Shown: piece by piece, positions 33,230-45,300 of the stretch | Position numbering within the stretch: position 1 is the first letter of the stretch | Layout of the letters: each line of letters starts with the position of its first letter | Notes under the pieces: model-generated | Databases searched by the model: none | What the model was told of the DNA's origin: nothing | The model's input: the letters and a program-made list of their open reading frames with translations, nothing else | Origin: Blastobasis lacticolella | Lineage: Eukaryota > Arthropoda > Insecta > Lepidoptera > Blastobasidae | NCBI GenBank assembly: GCA_905147135.1 | Contig: LR990043.1 | Location: 5,243,057 to 5,307,056 of the forward strand | DNA length: 64,000 nucleotides | Direction of reading: 5' to 3' | Translations under genes and position numbers: made by a program

Positions 33230-34895
33230 ACGCCGAGCTAACCCTTTCGGCCGTAGTTTCGTAACTGGTTCTAATCAAAACGAAACCAGATGCGTTTAAA
33301 GACTTTTTCGTCCCTGTATGAAACCGGTTAAGAACACAAGATTCTCCACACATAGGTACGTCGATGGGCATTATCTATTTACCGCCGATATCTGTAGCTC
33401 GTGTCATACTCTCCATAAAGCCAAATACAGTCAATACAGTCCTTGCGATCTTTTTAAATTGAATTCTCCAAAATTTAAACAGTACAATGAAACATTTATG
33501 TATATTTAGATTCATTACCTGACGATAGTTGTGTAGGTATTTATCATAGATTTGATATGTGATTTTTATAGTACTGCATTGCCATTAATACGACACTTCA
33601 GCTTTGTCGCTTTAATAAAGATTAAATTAAAATCAATATCGTTTTTTAACTAAACGTAATGCACGTCTAGTTGGAAGCTGTTACAGATTTCAATGAAAAT
33701 AATTACAACGTCCTTTTCCTTGAGCAGTGCTTAGTAATCCAGCTAGGCAACATAACATCCAGCTTAATACTATATATCGTATCATAGTATTGGAAGTATT
33801 TCGTCGCAACCGCCTAAAACTTGACCACCAAACTGTCGAGCCCGCGTTTACGGTTAGCAAGAATAATTTACGTGATATTATACGGATTTATTGCACGACA
33901 CATTGCTTCTGCGGCCCGAAATAATAATTCATACCTATATTCATTCATCTGAAGTTCATACACATAGAGTATAAATACCTAAAAACTGATAGGTTACATA
34001 TCTTACATAAAGCTTTTCACTAAGGCATTTTTCAGTAAGCGCCAATGAAGTCACCGGACAAACAATATTTTGACTTATACTCTTTCAGTCGAACTCTCAA
34101 AAACCAATTCGTCATCATTTCCGCGCCCATTATTTAGTCCATTGCTGGACATTGTGATGTGAGGATGTGACGTAAAAACCAATAGGGTAAGCACTCAAGT
34201 ACAAAAGTTCAAAAAAATACCACAAAAATAAATAAAAAACCGTAAGTTAATAGCTTCAGAGCAATAAACCGAGCATAGAAGTGATGAATGAAATGTAAAT
34301 CCCCCGTCAAACAAGCAGACGCCGCCCATTCATAATTGCGTTGCGTAATTGATGCCGTACACATGAACTACATTAAAGAGCCGCGGACAGATCTATTGTC
34401 CCACTCACTCTAATGAGAAATGAGAGGGAGGTCACGATGGTAATTGGGATCGCCATGTGTGCATTTCTTTGTTGTGACTACTTCACAGGACTTGGAGACT
34501 GTGACAAATATGATTTTCATACGAAGTGTATGCAAAGGAACTGGTTAGGTCTGTTGACAATGGGAACTTATTAAGGTTGGGAATTCTACAAAGAAAATCA
34601 CAGACAAAAACTAGGCTTTTTGTCCATGTGTGGCTCCGATGCCATGCAACAAACAGATATACTAACAGACAGATACACACTTCATTTTCTTCAATTTCAA
34701 TCACGATCAAATCGGAGATATTTTAAAGAAAGGTGAGGTCTTCTGAGAGGATTTCTGGTCAGGTCAAGTATGAAAAGGTTGATGAATGTAAAAAGGGAGA
34801 GCGGTTTGTCAAGACCGTGGCAAGTGGAACAATGTGGTATCTGTCTACCCCCACGGGAAAGGCGTAACGTTATGAATATACACACTTCAAACTTA
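33230..34895. other. No gene seen
   Basis: Frames of 63-75 codons on both strands at 33318-33509, 33727-33924 and 34483-34885 have no recognisable motif. AT-rich unique DNA. Confidence 0.4.
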
Positions 34896-34904
34896 CCCCT
34901 GTTT

Positions 34905-35005
34905 TTGCGTCGTTGATGTTACATTGGTGATACCCCTGCTGTTGCTAATGTTCACAGACAGCGGTGACCACTTGACACATAACAAAATTTAAAATAAACA
35001 AAAAT
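34905..35005 (+). mobile_element. LINE/SINE-B tail fragment
   Basis: 'ggtgatacccctgctgttgc', 'taatgttcacagacagcgg' and 'tgaccacttg' match the SINE-B/LINE shared tail; the 'catcaggtggcc' step is deleted. Confidence 0.55.
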
Positions 35006-35009
35006 ATAA

Positions 35010-36595
35010 TACAATACCCTTGTGCCTTTGAAAAAATGCAAATGACACATTCATTTCTGATACTACACCGTTGCGAATTCAAGACACGTTTTCAATTTTG
35101 CTCGAGATTTGCGGAATACTTTTTTCATTTCGCTGCCTTTATTCTATCTACCTGTACCTATCATGCCGTTGACAAGCTACTTTCACGGTCCAATGCGAAT
35201 TCTGTAATGGTATGAACAAGCTGCCTCAAATACCTAAAGACCAAATTCAACAGAAAAAATTCCCGAGTATTATGGAGTACTTAATGTCCGGCAAAGTAAC
35301 AGACTCTCGCAGACGATTGTTAGTAGAGTTACGGATTAAACTGGGGTCAACCGCGGGGCCGCTAGTGTAATTTATGTTGTCATAATTATTGTATATGTCT
35401 ACATTACTTTCAAATGACATGAACTACATTGTAAGAACTATAGATAGAATAGTGCAAGTAGACTTGCTCTTAGCAAAGTATATTTATCATGAAAAAAATT
35501 AAAGTTCATATTGCTTGCCATTTCTCGCTGGCGCATCAACGAGGGCAACATCACACTCAGTATTATATAAAATTCTATATCATAATTTTAATAGTTCTGA
35601 TTATAGGAGGGTCCCCAAAACTGCGTAGTTGCTCGCACGTGGCCGGCGCAATCCCTGCCCTACATTGGGGTTCCCACTGAGATCACCGACTTATTTATTG
35701 CGATGAGTGTTTTTGATTTTAAATCTCGTTTGAGCTCACTTCTCTGGTTAGTTTCTTTAACGTTTACACTGTGAGACTATATAGTGCGATTACGTACGTT
35801 GGTGTACGATTAATGATAAGCGAATTTTAGAACATAACTTTCGATTGTTTGTAATAAAGTTGTAGAATTGAGAGGTTTTTGCAAGAGAGCAGGCACCTAC
35901 CTACAACAGGGAGTTCTTCAAGATGGATGTGTAAATGTTTTTACGGAATACTCCTGGCAATATAAATGGCCTTAGCGTTTGCTTATTGCCGCCATAAAGG
36001 TACCATAGTAAGTAATTGCGGCAAAAAAGTTGATTGTTCACAGTGAAAGGCGGGGAAGGGGAGTTTAGAATAAACTTCTGCCACTCACATTTATCTAGAG
36101 GCAGACCTTTGCAAACCTCTCAAAATCGGGAGAATGCAGTGATTTTCTGATGTTTTATGACTATTTTCAACACTACGACACTATATTTTCAATCATACTA
36201 TGTCCAATAAAACGATCATGTTTCAAATTAGCTTCTAAATGGTTTTAACTCAATCGATACGTTTCTTTATAGCCACTATTAACACAGAAAAAGTTATTTG
36301 TAAACATAACACAATTCTGCCGAAAATAAAAGTGGAAGTTTTCGTTCCGTCTCGGAAAGAACTGTAAAATTAGCCCAAAGAGCCGTATAATAGGTTAATG
36401 GGATCCCCGAACCTCGTTTAGTCTAGTCGAGCTGTCATGCATCCGTCACTTGACAACGCGTCACTTCCGTCTACTGACGGATCCGTCGCTGCGGGCCGCG
36501 ACGCTGTCTAGTTGATAATAACTGCTTGATTACACGAATCTATAATTTATGCCCACATTCCTACAAAACCTCGAATGTTTTAACTTTATTTCATT
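35010..36595. other. No gene seen
   Basis: A possible Helitron-like end 'ccgcggggccgctagtg' occurs at about 35350-35368. Otherwise unique. Confidence 0.4.
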
Positions 36596-36596
36596 A

Positions 36597-36870
36597 CTAG
36601 CTTTTGCCCGCGACTTCGATCGCATTCGGTGTGATAGTTTTTATGACTGTTTAGCTTTTGCCCGAGTTACTATTTTAAAATGGCCTCCGTATTATATGAA
36701 TGCTAGTACTCTATGTAGGTCAAGCTGTATATCTGGTTCTAGCTTTCCGAATTAGATGAAACATGGCTTAGATTGTACCCTGGCCTTCAAGCTACCAAAC
36801 TATCGACACCGAATCAAAATCCGTTTAGTAGTTTTTGAGCGAACAGACCAATAGAGACAAAACTTCAAAT
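36597..36870 (+). mobile_element. Helitron-like / LINE-UTR composite repeat
   Basis: Begins 'ctagcttttgcccgcgactt' (a very common lepidopteran repeat start) and repeats part of it ('agcttttgcccgagttac') 55 bases later. It ends with 'ccgtttagtagtttttgagc' and 'gaacagaccaatagagacaa'. No coding sequence. Confidence 0.6.
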
Positions 36871-36874
36871 AAAA

Positions 36875-38205
36875 AAATTTTTGGTCATAGTTACGTCCCA
36901 GAATTCTATGCCGACTATTTTTTTCTGAAACACGGCATCGTATTGAGAGTTTATGTCAATACTACCTAAGTTAAACTAATTAATATATAATTTTAATGAA
37001 AACAAATAGTAAAAGTATAAGGTGCGAGTAGGTATCAATATTACGTCTTAAATTAAACATTCATCCACCACATATTTCTACCCTGAACAACACAAAAATA
37101 TAATACGTCAGCGGTCAGCGCGTCTAAACAATTTCAACGAAGAAAAAGTTGCGGAGAAGTGTTTGCCAACTTCACATCCGCTGTCACATCACAGCGAACC
37201 GCGGTTGGCCGCCCCTGCCTATTGTAATAGGCGCGGAAATAGAACGGTTTCCCAGTGATTTATTGTATTGGGCAGACACAAATTTATTTTCGAGAACATT
37301 TGCATGAGGACTCAAATATAATATTACTAGAATGAAGTAGCAATGGCGGTGTTAGAACTACGATTTTGGTGGACAAGAAAGTTGGAAAGAAAAACATTTG
37401 CATTGTCCAAAATATCCTATTTATATATCACTGGATTTATGATTGAACGAATGCTGTCTATGATCCGTCCAGATTGACTTGTCTTATATGGTGAACAAAC
37501 AATACTTGCCGTATCAAACTCGCTACGTACACGTTAAATAGATTTCTTGAATTATATAATTTCCATAAAATAAAACTCAGTCTTGACAGATTATACATAC
37601 TATATTATATACTCTCAATATACTAAATCATCTGCCTGTCTGTAATATGTACTCATTGGTCGGATCAAGCGAACTGCGGAGAACCGACCCCCTTTTTCTT
37701 TAATAAAAGACCATTAAACTCTACACCCTCAATATTTCATCGCCTGAAAGACGTATCGACAGCAAATAGCTTTGCTGAAATGTTAGTCTGAAAGCTCTGA
37801 AAAGAAATTCTATATTTTCTGCGGCAGCTGCTAAAAGCCGAAACTTACACCAAGGTTTATCTAACCCGGCGTGAATTCGCGTCTGAATGTATTGTGTTGA
37901 AGTTTAAACGTTAAAACAGACAGCGTGCAGATTCAAGCGTACCTATAACTATAGTAGACTTTGAGGGTGACGTAAGGTTATCCTACGACATCAATTATAA
38001 GAAAAAATCCTTTGTAGTGATAGTAGACATTTAGGAGACCCACAAAACGTGCACAACCTAGTACAATCGTGATAACAAACAACTTTTTCTAAGACACCAA
38101 CTCTGAAGTCGCGGAAAACTCGGCTGTTTCATTAAATTGGACACCAATTCTGCCATAATATATGAAATAGCAGATTTATATGCGAATTTAGAGTGGTGGC
38201 ATAGT
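36875..38205. other. No gene seen
   Basis: AT-rich with a GC-rich blip at 37195-37240 ('gaaccgcggttggccgcccc'). No frame or repeat identified. Confidence 0.4.
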
Positions 38206-38207
38206 AA

Positions 38208-38490
38208 ATGTTTTTTTTATGTTATATGGCAGACAAACAAGCAAGCGAGCCATCCAATGGAAAATGGTCACCGCCGCCTATTCACATCAGCAACACCATG
38301 GGCGCTACTAATGCGTGTGAAAAGGTTTTCATGGGGTCGGCGACATGCAAGTGTACCCCAGCGGGCCGAAGGCATTTTTTTATGTAATACGGCAGACAAA
38401 CAGGCATGCAGGCCACCTGATGGAAAGTGGTCATTGCCGCCTATGGACATCGGCAACACCAGGGGCTACCAATGCGTTGCCTCTAATATA
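38208..38490 (-). mobile_element. Two LINE/SINE-B tails in tandem
   Basis: The reverse tail ('ggcagacaaacaagcaagcg' ... 'ccgccgcctattcacatcag') at 38210-38320 is followed by a second better-kept copy at 38377-38480 ('ggcagacaaacaggcatgca' ... 'gcctatggacatcggcaaca'), each next to a T-run. This is two insertions or a duplication. Confidence 0.65.
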
Positions 38491-38494
38491 CCTC

Positions 38495-39165
38495 TTTAAT
38501 GACGTTTACCTCTATCTCTCTGTCTATACCTTTTGGTGTATGCTTATTTGCCACTAAAGTATATAACCTACTTAAAAGTGTTATATATACTAGTACTCGC
38601 ATTAGCACTCAATACCAAGTAAGATGGTAAATAAGATTGAAAAAATCCATTAAAAGTGCTAAATGGAAAGTCGTGACTTCTTAAATTGTCCGATCACTTC
38701 GGATATAATATTGGAAAAAGTTTGGAAAAGGTTGTGCAGTGATTGCCACAGCAAAAAACTTTTAAACCTTTTTAGACTGATTCTTTCTTATAGAAATTCT
38801 CGATCGAACTCGACGCGATGCGGTTGAAAAAGTGAAGATTGTGTAAAAAGAAAAGTTTGTTCTTGTTAGAAGCTCTTTAAGTTTAATTTTCAATTGGACT
38901 CGTTGAACTTTATTAGTTCCACTGCGGCCGTTCACCACACCAAGTGAAATGGCATCGTTGTTTATTTCCTATTTTTTTTGTTTTGTTTGGTTATATTAAA
39001 ATTTCTCTTCTAAATTTCTATACGTTCAGGTATCTATTGATTACTTTTATTACTTACACATTGACAGATATTTATTAAAGACAGAAAAACGTCAGAAGAA
39101 CCCCGCTCATGTATACTTATACGCAAATATTAAACTACTGAAATAATTTTAATTAAACAAAGTTA
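38495..39165. other. No feature seen
   Basis: Unique AT-rich DNA. Confidence 0.4.
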
Positions 39166-39169
39166 AGAA

Positions 39170-39330
39170 TCATCTCGATCAAGTTTAAACGAGATGGAGC
39201 TTAACTGTGTTTAGCCAATTAGCTATCATATGAAGAAAATCTCAACGAATACAGTCCATCCGTTCGGGAGCTAGAATGCCACAAACAGACACACACATCA
39301 ACAATTACACATGTGAAACCTATAACACTC
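39170..39330 (+). mobile_element. Interspersed repeat fragment
   Basis: 'gtccatccgttcgggagcta', 'gaatgccacaaacagacaca' and 'tataacactcc' are the 3' portion of a common lepidopteran non-coding repeat, probably Helitron- or LINE-derived. Confidence 0.5.
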
Positions 39331-39334
39331 CTCT

Positions 39335-40335
39335 TTTTGTAGTAGGTTAAAACAAATATTATTATCACTTACGAATGGTATAAATTCTAATAGTGTACGA
39401 GTGGTAATGTAACATGGCTGCCTACAATTATTATATTCTTTATTGTCTACATACTTAATTAGATACATCAAACAAAAATAAGTAAAATGGCGAACTTTTC
39501 TCTATGGGAGACTTCTACCAGCTAACCACAAATGCAAATATCATTTGTAATTAATAACAACGAAGCTGCAAACTATAATAATACGATAAGCTTTGTTTAA
39601 AACCGAACATTTTGCCAATAACATGAAATTCGTTGTGCAAGAAAAAACACAGAAAAACAAACTGCAACTGAGAGACTTCAATAAAATTCCACAGAGAGCG
39701 AACCGTTATAGCGATCAACAAACGCTACCACAACCAGAACAAACAGCACTACCAACCACTCTCTTGGCTTTAGAGTTTAGATGGAACACAATGAAACTGT
39801 TATTTTTAGTACGGCGGTTACCTCAGAGGGATTAGAGATACAAAAGCCAAATAGCTTTTGCATTTTCCCAGTCACTTTCCGTCCATTATAATATTCCCCA
39901 CACCAGTTTCATCCCGCTCTTGGGAAAATTACCGCTATAACCTTACTTAGTGTTGGCGGCGTATAATAAATCTCTGAGCAAAATTTCAAGCTTCTTACGT
40001 CACAGATTTGCTGTTTATTATCAGATATCTTCCAGTGGCAAGCTTTTGATGTAGCTTATGTACCAGCTATGTACTACCAGCAACAGTAAAATAATGTATC
40101 CCGAATTTCAAAGTTATTCAAAATTCATAGCGGCTTAAGGGTGCCTTTAAGTTAATGACACCAAGGGTTACGGTATTCATTTGCTCCTATCTTAAATAAC
40201 TCCAGAACTCCATGTTGTTCTGACTCCACTAACACTTCACTAACATCGCCAGCCCCGCAGGACGGCTAACTTTTCACCACAGTACCCGTTAAAGTGCCCA
40301 TTTGCCTTCGCATATGCTTTTGACTTAGTACAATA
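39335..40335. other. No recognised gene
   Basis: An 80-codon frame at 39593-39835, rich in Gln/Lys/Arg, starts after 'aataatacgataagcttt'. It has no domain I recognise and no splice or promoter context. Confidence 0.35.
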
Positions 40336-40337
40336 AT

Positions 40338-40605
40338 CTTAGCATTAATGTCCCGGTTGTGCTCACGCGCACGAGGCCCGGGGTCCGCCTTGACCATGAT
40401 ACAGTACTAATTACAGTGGAGCGACGGCCATCTGACCTCCGTGACCCTGCTACCAGGGGAAACTGACCAGATTGGATCATGGTTACATTCAGTCGCCTGA
40501 ATGTGCAAGTTTCATCACGATGTTTTCCCTCACCGTAAGAGCATCATAACTCAAAAAAGAGTCATTGGTACATAGCCGTAGTGGGATTTGAAACCGGTAC
40601 CGACG
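40338..40605 (-). mobile_element. SINE-A copy
   Basis: Reverse landmarks 'attaatgtcccggttgtgct', 'ccgccttgaccatgatac', 'ccctgctaccaggggaaact', 'atgttttccctcaccgtaag' and the decayed B box 'gggatttgaaaccggta'. About 30 bases are missing near the lysyl-like body at 40400. Confidence 0.75.
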
Positions 40606-40700
40606 CTGCTAGACTGTACTTTTGACATAGTATTTCTCATATTATCGATTTCCATAACACAATAACTTGCTATGACACGTCTTACAAGATTACACTGTTA

Positions 40701-42124
40701 GGCCCGGATTATATCAAGCGTCGGCGACGCACCTTGCGTCGCCGACGCAACCTGCGTCGCCGACGCACCTTGCGTCGCCTACGCAACCTGCGTCGCCGAC
40801 GCACCATGCGTCGCCGACGCAACCTGCGTCGCCGACGCAGGTTGCGTCGGGCTGTCAAACGCTAGACTTCAACAGTTTAAACGCACTGCTTTGACTAAAA
40901 TCGGGCAGAGCGAGAGTCACCATCGATAGTCCTGTGTCCCTTTCTAGTGTTGCCACCATTGTTGATGCAAATTCCGAATTACTTTTTATTTGGCGCGGAC
41001 ACCGACCTCAGGGCCAGGCAGAGCCGGACCGGGTGCACTCTGAAGGTCATGTTTTCACCAGGGTCCAGCCCAAGCTTACCCTGCTACTCGGAAACTATTG
41101 GCCCTAGAACACTAGTTCCTAGAGTGAAATGATAACATTCCTCGAGATCATCATTTCGTATGACAGCTGTCAATGTTAAATCTTTTATAAATCGGTACCC
41201 ATTGGTCCTAAAACACTAGTTTCTAGAGAGAAATGATAGTACTTGTTGAGATCTACATTTCGAATGACAACTGTCAATGTTAAATCCTTTATAAATCGGC
41301 ACCCATTGGTCCTAAAACACTAGTTTCTGGAGAGAAATGGTAGTACTTGTTGAGATCTACATTTCGAATGACAGCTGTCAAAGTTTGAACTGAAATAACT
41401 CCTAAACTATTGGTGCTATAACACTCGTTCCTAAAGAAAAATGATAGTGTTCGCCGAGATCTACATTTCGCATGACAGCTGTTAAACTTAGAACTGCTGT
41501 AACTCGGAAACGATTGGTCTTAGAACACTTGTTCCTTGAGCAATACGATAGTACTCATCGAGATCTACATTTTGGATGACAGTTCTTAGTTTGACAGCTG
41601 TCATACGAAATGTAGATCTCGACGAGTACTATCATATTTCTTTAGAAACTAGTGTTCTAGAACCAATGGGTTCCGAGTTATAACACATTTAAGTTTGACA
41701 GCTGTCACCCGAAATGTAGATATCGACGAGTACTATCCCTTCTCTTTAGAAACTAGTGTTGTAGGATAAATCGTTACCGTACTCTTTTATCTGTTTTGTG
41801 GAACAAAAAGTCGTAGGTTAATAATTATGTCGACTCGACGTTTGTCGGAGATGCGTTCAGTAGATCAAAAGGTATTTTGACAACTACATTTCGGATTGTA
41901 CGGATTACCTCATAATAATACCAAATTCACGGTAAATATATTTCTCTAATAATGGCAACACCAAACACAACACTTGTCAATTTAGAATGACGATGATTAT
42001 GCCAATAACATTGTGTTTACACTGTTAGAAAGGGACAAAGGACTATCGATGGTGACTCTCGCTCTGCCCGGTTTTAGTCAAAGCAGTGCGCAGTCCCTTT
42101 GGGTAGTAAGTCCATGGTTTAAAC
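40701..42124. repeat. Left arm: CGTCGGCG array plus 104-bp direct/inverted array
   Basis: 40720-40855 alternates the palindromic core GCGTCGCCGACGC about nine times. After a spacer, a 104-bp unit (marker 'gagatctacattt') repeats at 41248, 41352, 41456 and 41560, then flips: 'gatctc' and 'gatatc' markers at 41615 and 41719, also 104 apart. 42027-42124 is an inverted copy of about 40874-40945 ('tcaccatcgatagtcc'), closing a giant palindrome. The short frames here are by-products. Confidence 0.85.
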
Positions 42125-42244
42125 AGGTATAAACGTTCAGATGTCAATAGTCTAAAGGTCTATATGCACTTGTGCTGCAAAACGCAGCGTCGAGAGACAG
42201 GTTTGATGATGGCGTGCACCGTCCATACGAGTGGGTAGCACCAC

Positions 42245-42501
42245 CTGTAGCCGTATTCACAATGATTCGAAACCGTTTCCGAACGATTCGACACGAAATT
42301 CATGAGTGGCAATTCCGTGTCGATCGATTCGAAAACTGTTATTCAGAATTCCGATAGATTCCACGGAAACTCTACTCTCTATAACATATGAAAATTTCAT
42401 CAAAATTGACTGAAACCACGTTTTCCTAAGAACTTTTGCGGGGTCCTTTGTCGATTCCGTATCCGAATCCGATTTCCGAGCCATTGTGAATACGGCTACA
42501 G
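42245..42501. mobile_element. MITE, family M2 (257 bp)
   Basis: Perfect 20-bp termini: CTGTAGCCGTATTCACAATG at 42245-42264 against its complement at 42482-42501. CAC precedes and follows, a possible 3-bp duplication. Internal words such as 'gattcgaaaccgtttccgaa' are themselves partly symmetric. The 91-codon minus frame through it is incidental. Confidence 0.8.
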
Positions 42502-42656
42502 CACCGCATTCAGCCGAAACGGTGCGATGCATAATAAATAATAATAATGTTCCGGTGAATCGTGTGTTACATGCTGAACATGGTTCGCTTTTGATAATAT
42601 GATTATTTCAGCTTTCAGACATAGGTGTATGAGATTTAAAAAGTAATACTGTCTTA

Positions 42657-43041
42657 GCGAGCGGCCACACAGAAAAGACGTAAGACGCAGACACGTCGCA
42701 GACGCGGCGCCCGCGCTCGTTCAATATACTTTCATACTAAATGTATAGAAACGTCGCGACGCAAAACATACAGAAAAGACAGGACTAGGACAGGGCGAGG
42801 ACGCGTCGCAGACACGACTTGAAACATACAGAAAAGACGAGGCAAGGGCGCACCGCGGGCAAGAGCAGGGGTGCGGGAGCCGGGCCTCGCCCGCAGCGCT
42901 TGCTGTCCTTGTCTTGCCTACGCTCTTGACTTATCCGCGACGGCGCCGCGTCCTTGCCCTGTCTTTTCTGTATGTTTTAAGTCGCGTCCGCGTCCCGTCT
43001 GTGCCCTGTCCGCGACGAGTCTTTTCTGTGTGGCCGCTCGC
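42657..43041. mobile_element. GC-rich MITE with perfect 23-bp TIRs and TTA duplication
   Basis: The left terminus starts GCGAGCGGCCACACAG and is exactly repeated in complement at 43019-43041. TTA sits on both sides (42654-42656, 43042-43044). Inner paired words ('catacagaaaagac' and 'gtcttttctgtatg') make much of the 385 bases foldable. It is non-coding; the TTA points to PIF/Harbinger mobilisation. Confidence 0.85.
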
Positions 43042-43386
43042 TTAGGTATGTGTTTGTTGACGCAACTGATTTCGTGCAAGAAAGAACGCTTTATCGCAAA
43101 TGGTTACGTGTATGAATAAAAAATGTCATTTATCTTCGAACTGTGACGAACTGTTTCTTAGACTAACATATGGGATCGGCTTAAAAAAATAATATGACAA
43201 ACAAACTCTATTTAAAACCTTGTCCTGCCTAACACTACACATCTTTGACTGAAGTAACGCGCAATATCGCGTCGCAGCAGTGCGTTCAGAATAGACGTTG
43301 CAGTGCAGTTGCCGTGCCGCTGCCGCGTCGCGCAGCGTAAGTGCGTGTTCACCTTTATTAGAACTTTTGAATCCGCGACCCTCAAC

Positions 43387-43833
43387 ATGCTCAGTGCTGT
43401 ATTTCTTTTAATTATTTGGCTGATGCGGAGAGAGCAACGAAATCCAGGAAAAATAGTAAAAAAGAAACGACTAAGAAGATATGCTGTACATCCATTTAAC
43501 ACAGAAAGACATTTGTATGGCCAATTTCATACCCATTTTAACAGACTCAGAAAGAACCTATTGTATATACGCTTTTATGAAAGCTACAGAAAGTACACAA
43601 TTAGAAAAGATAACCTAAATCTACAAATAAAAAAAATTCTCAACACAAAAAACTGTAGAATATTATCGATGAAAAACCAACCATCTGAACATGTTACCTA
43701 CTGCTGTCTGTTTGTCAATGCGTTTCTGCGCGCTGATCTCAGGAACGGCTTAAATGATTTAAGTGCGGTTTCAATAATGTATAATTGTTGTAAGCTTCAC
43801 TTAAATGTAGTGTTTGTGAAATGTTTTATTTAG
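43387..43833 (+). pseudogene. PIF/Harbinger (HARBI1-like) transposase N-terminal remnant
   Basis: From the ATG at 43387 the frame has a short hydrophobic start (LSAVFLLIIWL), a basic stretch, then RRYAVHPFNTERHLYGQFHT and FNRLRKNLLYIRFY. This is the 'RR.WVHP.N..R...GEFH.L...L..D...F..YFRMS' block at the N-terminus of insect Harbinger nucleases. A later LQIKKILNTKNCR resembles the 'I.K..T..R' step. Trp of the WVHP motif is Ala here, and the DDE catalytic domain is absent, so the frame (149 codons) is a fragment of a protein normally about 350-450 residues. It cannot be an active transposase. Confidence 0.6.
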
Positions 43834-44054
43834 ATAAAAAAGTAAATTAATAAAGATATATCAATTTCAACTCATTTTGTTCTATAGAAATGCTGTTTTG
43901 TTAAATTGGCTGAAACTTTAGTCAACTAAGTAGATGTTGACAGAAAATTTAAATATAAACAAAAAAGGACTGTTTCAGAGATTTTGACTATTCCGATGTA
44001 AGTTGATCTCAGCTCTATATTATCAATCAAAAATATTAAATAAATATACTTGAA

Positions 44055-44242
44055 CAATTCACACAGCGCCATCTTGCCTCAAAGTAAGCAAAGCTTGTGT
44101 TATGGATGCTAGATAACTAAACTTACTTACATATTTTTTTAAAACATACTCATGATAAGTACATATAACACCTAGACCCAGATAACATATATTAAAATTC
44201 ATCATTTCTGAATCGAACCCAGGATCTCTGGGTGGCAGACAG
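44055..44242 (-). mobile_element. SINE-C, head-truncated
   Basis: Reverse body words 'cacacagcgccatcttgcc' and 'aagtaagcaaagcttgtg', then 'aatcgaacccaggatc' (B-box complement). The A-box end is missing beyond 44242. Confidence 0.7.
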
Positions 44243-44639
44243 AAACAGGATTTAACTTAGTGATGCTGATGTTTTGTGGCGTTTTAAATCCACTTAAACA
44301 GAAGTCAGTCAGATCAAGGGGGATGAGGTTATGTAGAAGACTACCATAGGCCAGCGCCAGCGTATACTCCTTTAAGATCTAAACTTTTTAGTGAACCTGG
44401 CCTACTAGCGCAGTCTTATAACCAGTTACAATGAGTGCCTTTTATGCTTTTTGCGGAATTTGACCCCATCGAAACTATGTAACATATTCAGCAAAATAAA
44501 TCTGAACAGTAAAATATAACCTTAAAAGTCATTACCTGTGGTCCGTGCAGAACCAGTTCACCTGATATCCTTTTAAGTTTATCACAGATTTAAGTGTGAT
44601 TATTTTCATGGGGAATATTATTGCATATGATAGAATGAG

Positions 44640-44690
44640 TTAAAGATGAGTATTTAACGCGAACAAAGTCGCGGGCAACCGCTAGTAATT
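44640..44690 (+). mobile_element. Helitron-like 3' end
   Basis: 'cgcgaacaaagtcgcgggc' followed by 'aaccgctagta' is a CTAG-terminated end; the body is not clear. Confidence 0.5.
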
Positions 44691-44743
44691 AATAAGTTGG
44701 ATATTTTTGCAAACTTTTTACTTTGCAATACTCAATGGTAGGT

Positions 44744-44858
44744 GCCACAAACTTACCTGACACGGTGACGGCGTCGCTGTTGTTGACAAACAAAATGACA
44801 TTTTTAAATGGCTACACTTAGTTCAGTTTTTAGCCACCGGGCCAGATAAGTTTGTGGC
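44744..44858. mobile_element. Small MITE, family M1 (copy 2)
   Basis: Termini 'gccacaaacttacctgacac' and the complement of 'ccagataagtttgtggc'. The interior 'cggcgtcgctgttgttgac' and 'aaatggctacactt' match the copy at 10578-10690. Confidence 0.75.
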
Positions 44859-45124
44859 GGAATTTTAGTGACAATGACTTGTCACTAAAAGCTTCCCCCA
44901 AACAGGGGCGATCTGTAGTTCTTAAAGGGAACACAGCAGAAAACTCACGACGCGTTCTGCAAGCGGGTGGCCGTGACATCCCCCTTCGCTGGACAGGTCA
45001 TACATGTGATTATTATTATGATAGGCTAGTGCATTGACTATCTTTCGGAGGTTGGGCATACCTCTGACCGGTGTAACTTTGGTGTAGTTTATTATTATTA
45101 AGTATAATTATTTTCTTTTTTTTG

Positions 45125-45265
45125 TCAATGGCTTGATCTAGAGGCGACTGCTAACTATAAATCTGAGGGCGATAGCTGCCAGCCGGATGCGGAAGCACAG
45201 GACAGGATGTTATGGAGATCTCGGAAGGCGGCATATGCTCAACATGGGTGTCTTTTGGCTGATAT
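45125..45265 (+). pseudogene. RTE LINE ORF C-terminus
   Basis: The frame reads AEAQDRMLWRSRKAAYAQHG then CLLADMMN; 'AQDR..WR....AYAQQW' with a following GATATGATGA is the RTE end. The preceding WTDD block is no longer readable. Confidence 0.6.
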
Positions 45266-45300
45266 GATGAACGTCATATCTCCGCAACTCCTTCCACTTC

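Noticed and set aside
40947..41132. Short frame conserved between the two TIR-element arms (61 and 66 codons)
   Set aside because: The arms are near-identical DNA copies, so similarity of the frames says nothing about coding; it runs into the 104-bp array.
43303..43386. Upstream extension of the Harbinger-like frame (28 codons before the ATG at 43387)
   Set aside because: The extension is Cys/Arg-rich, continues a GC-rich non-coding patch and lacks similarity to transposase N-termini; the ATG at 43387 fits the family's usual start better.
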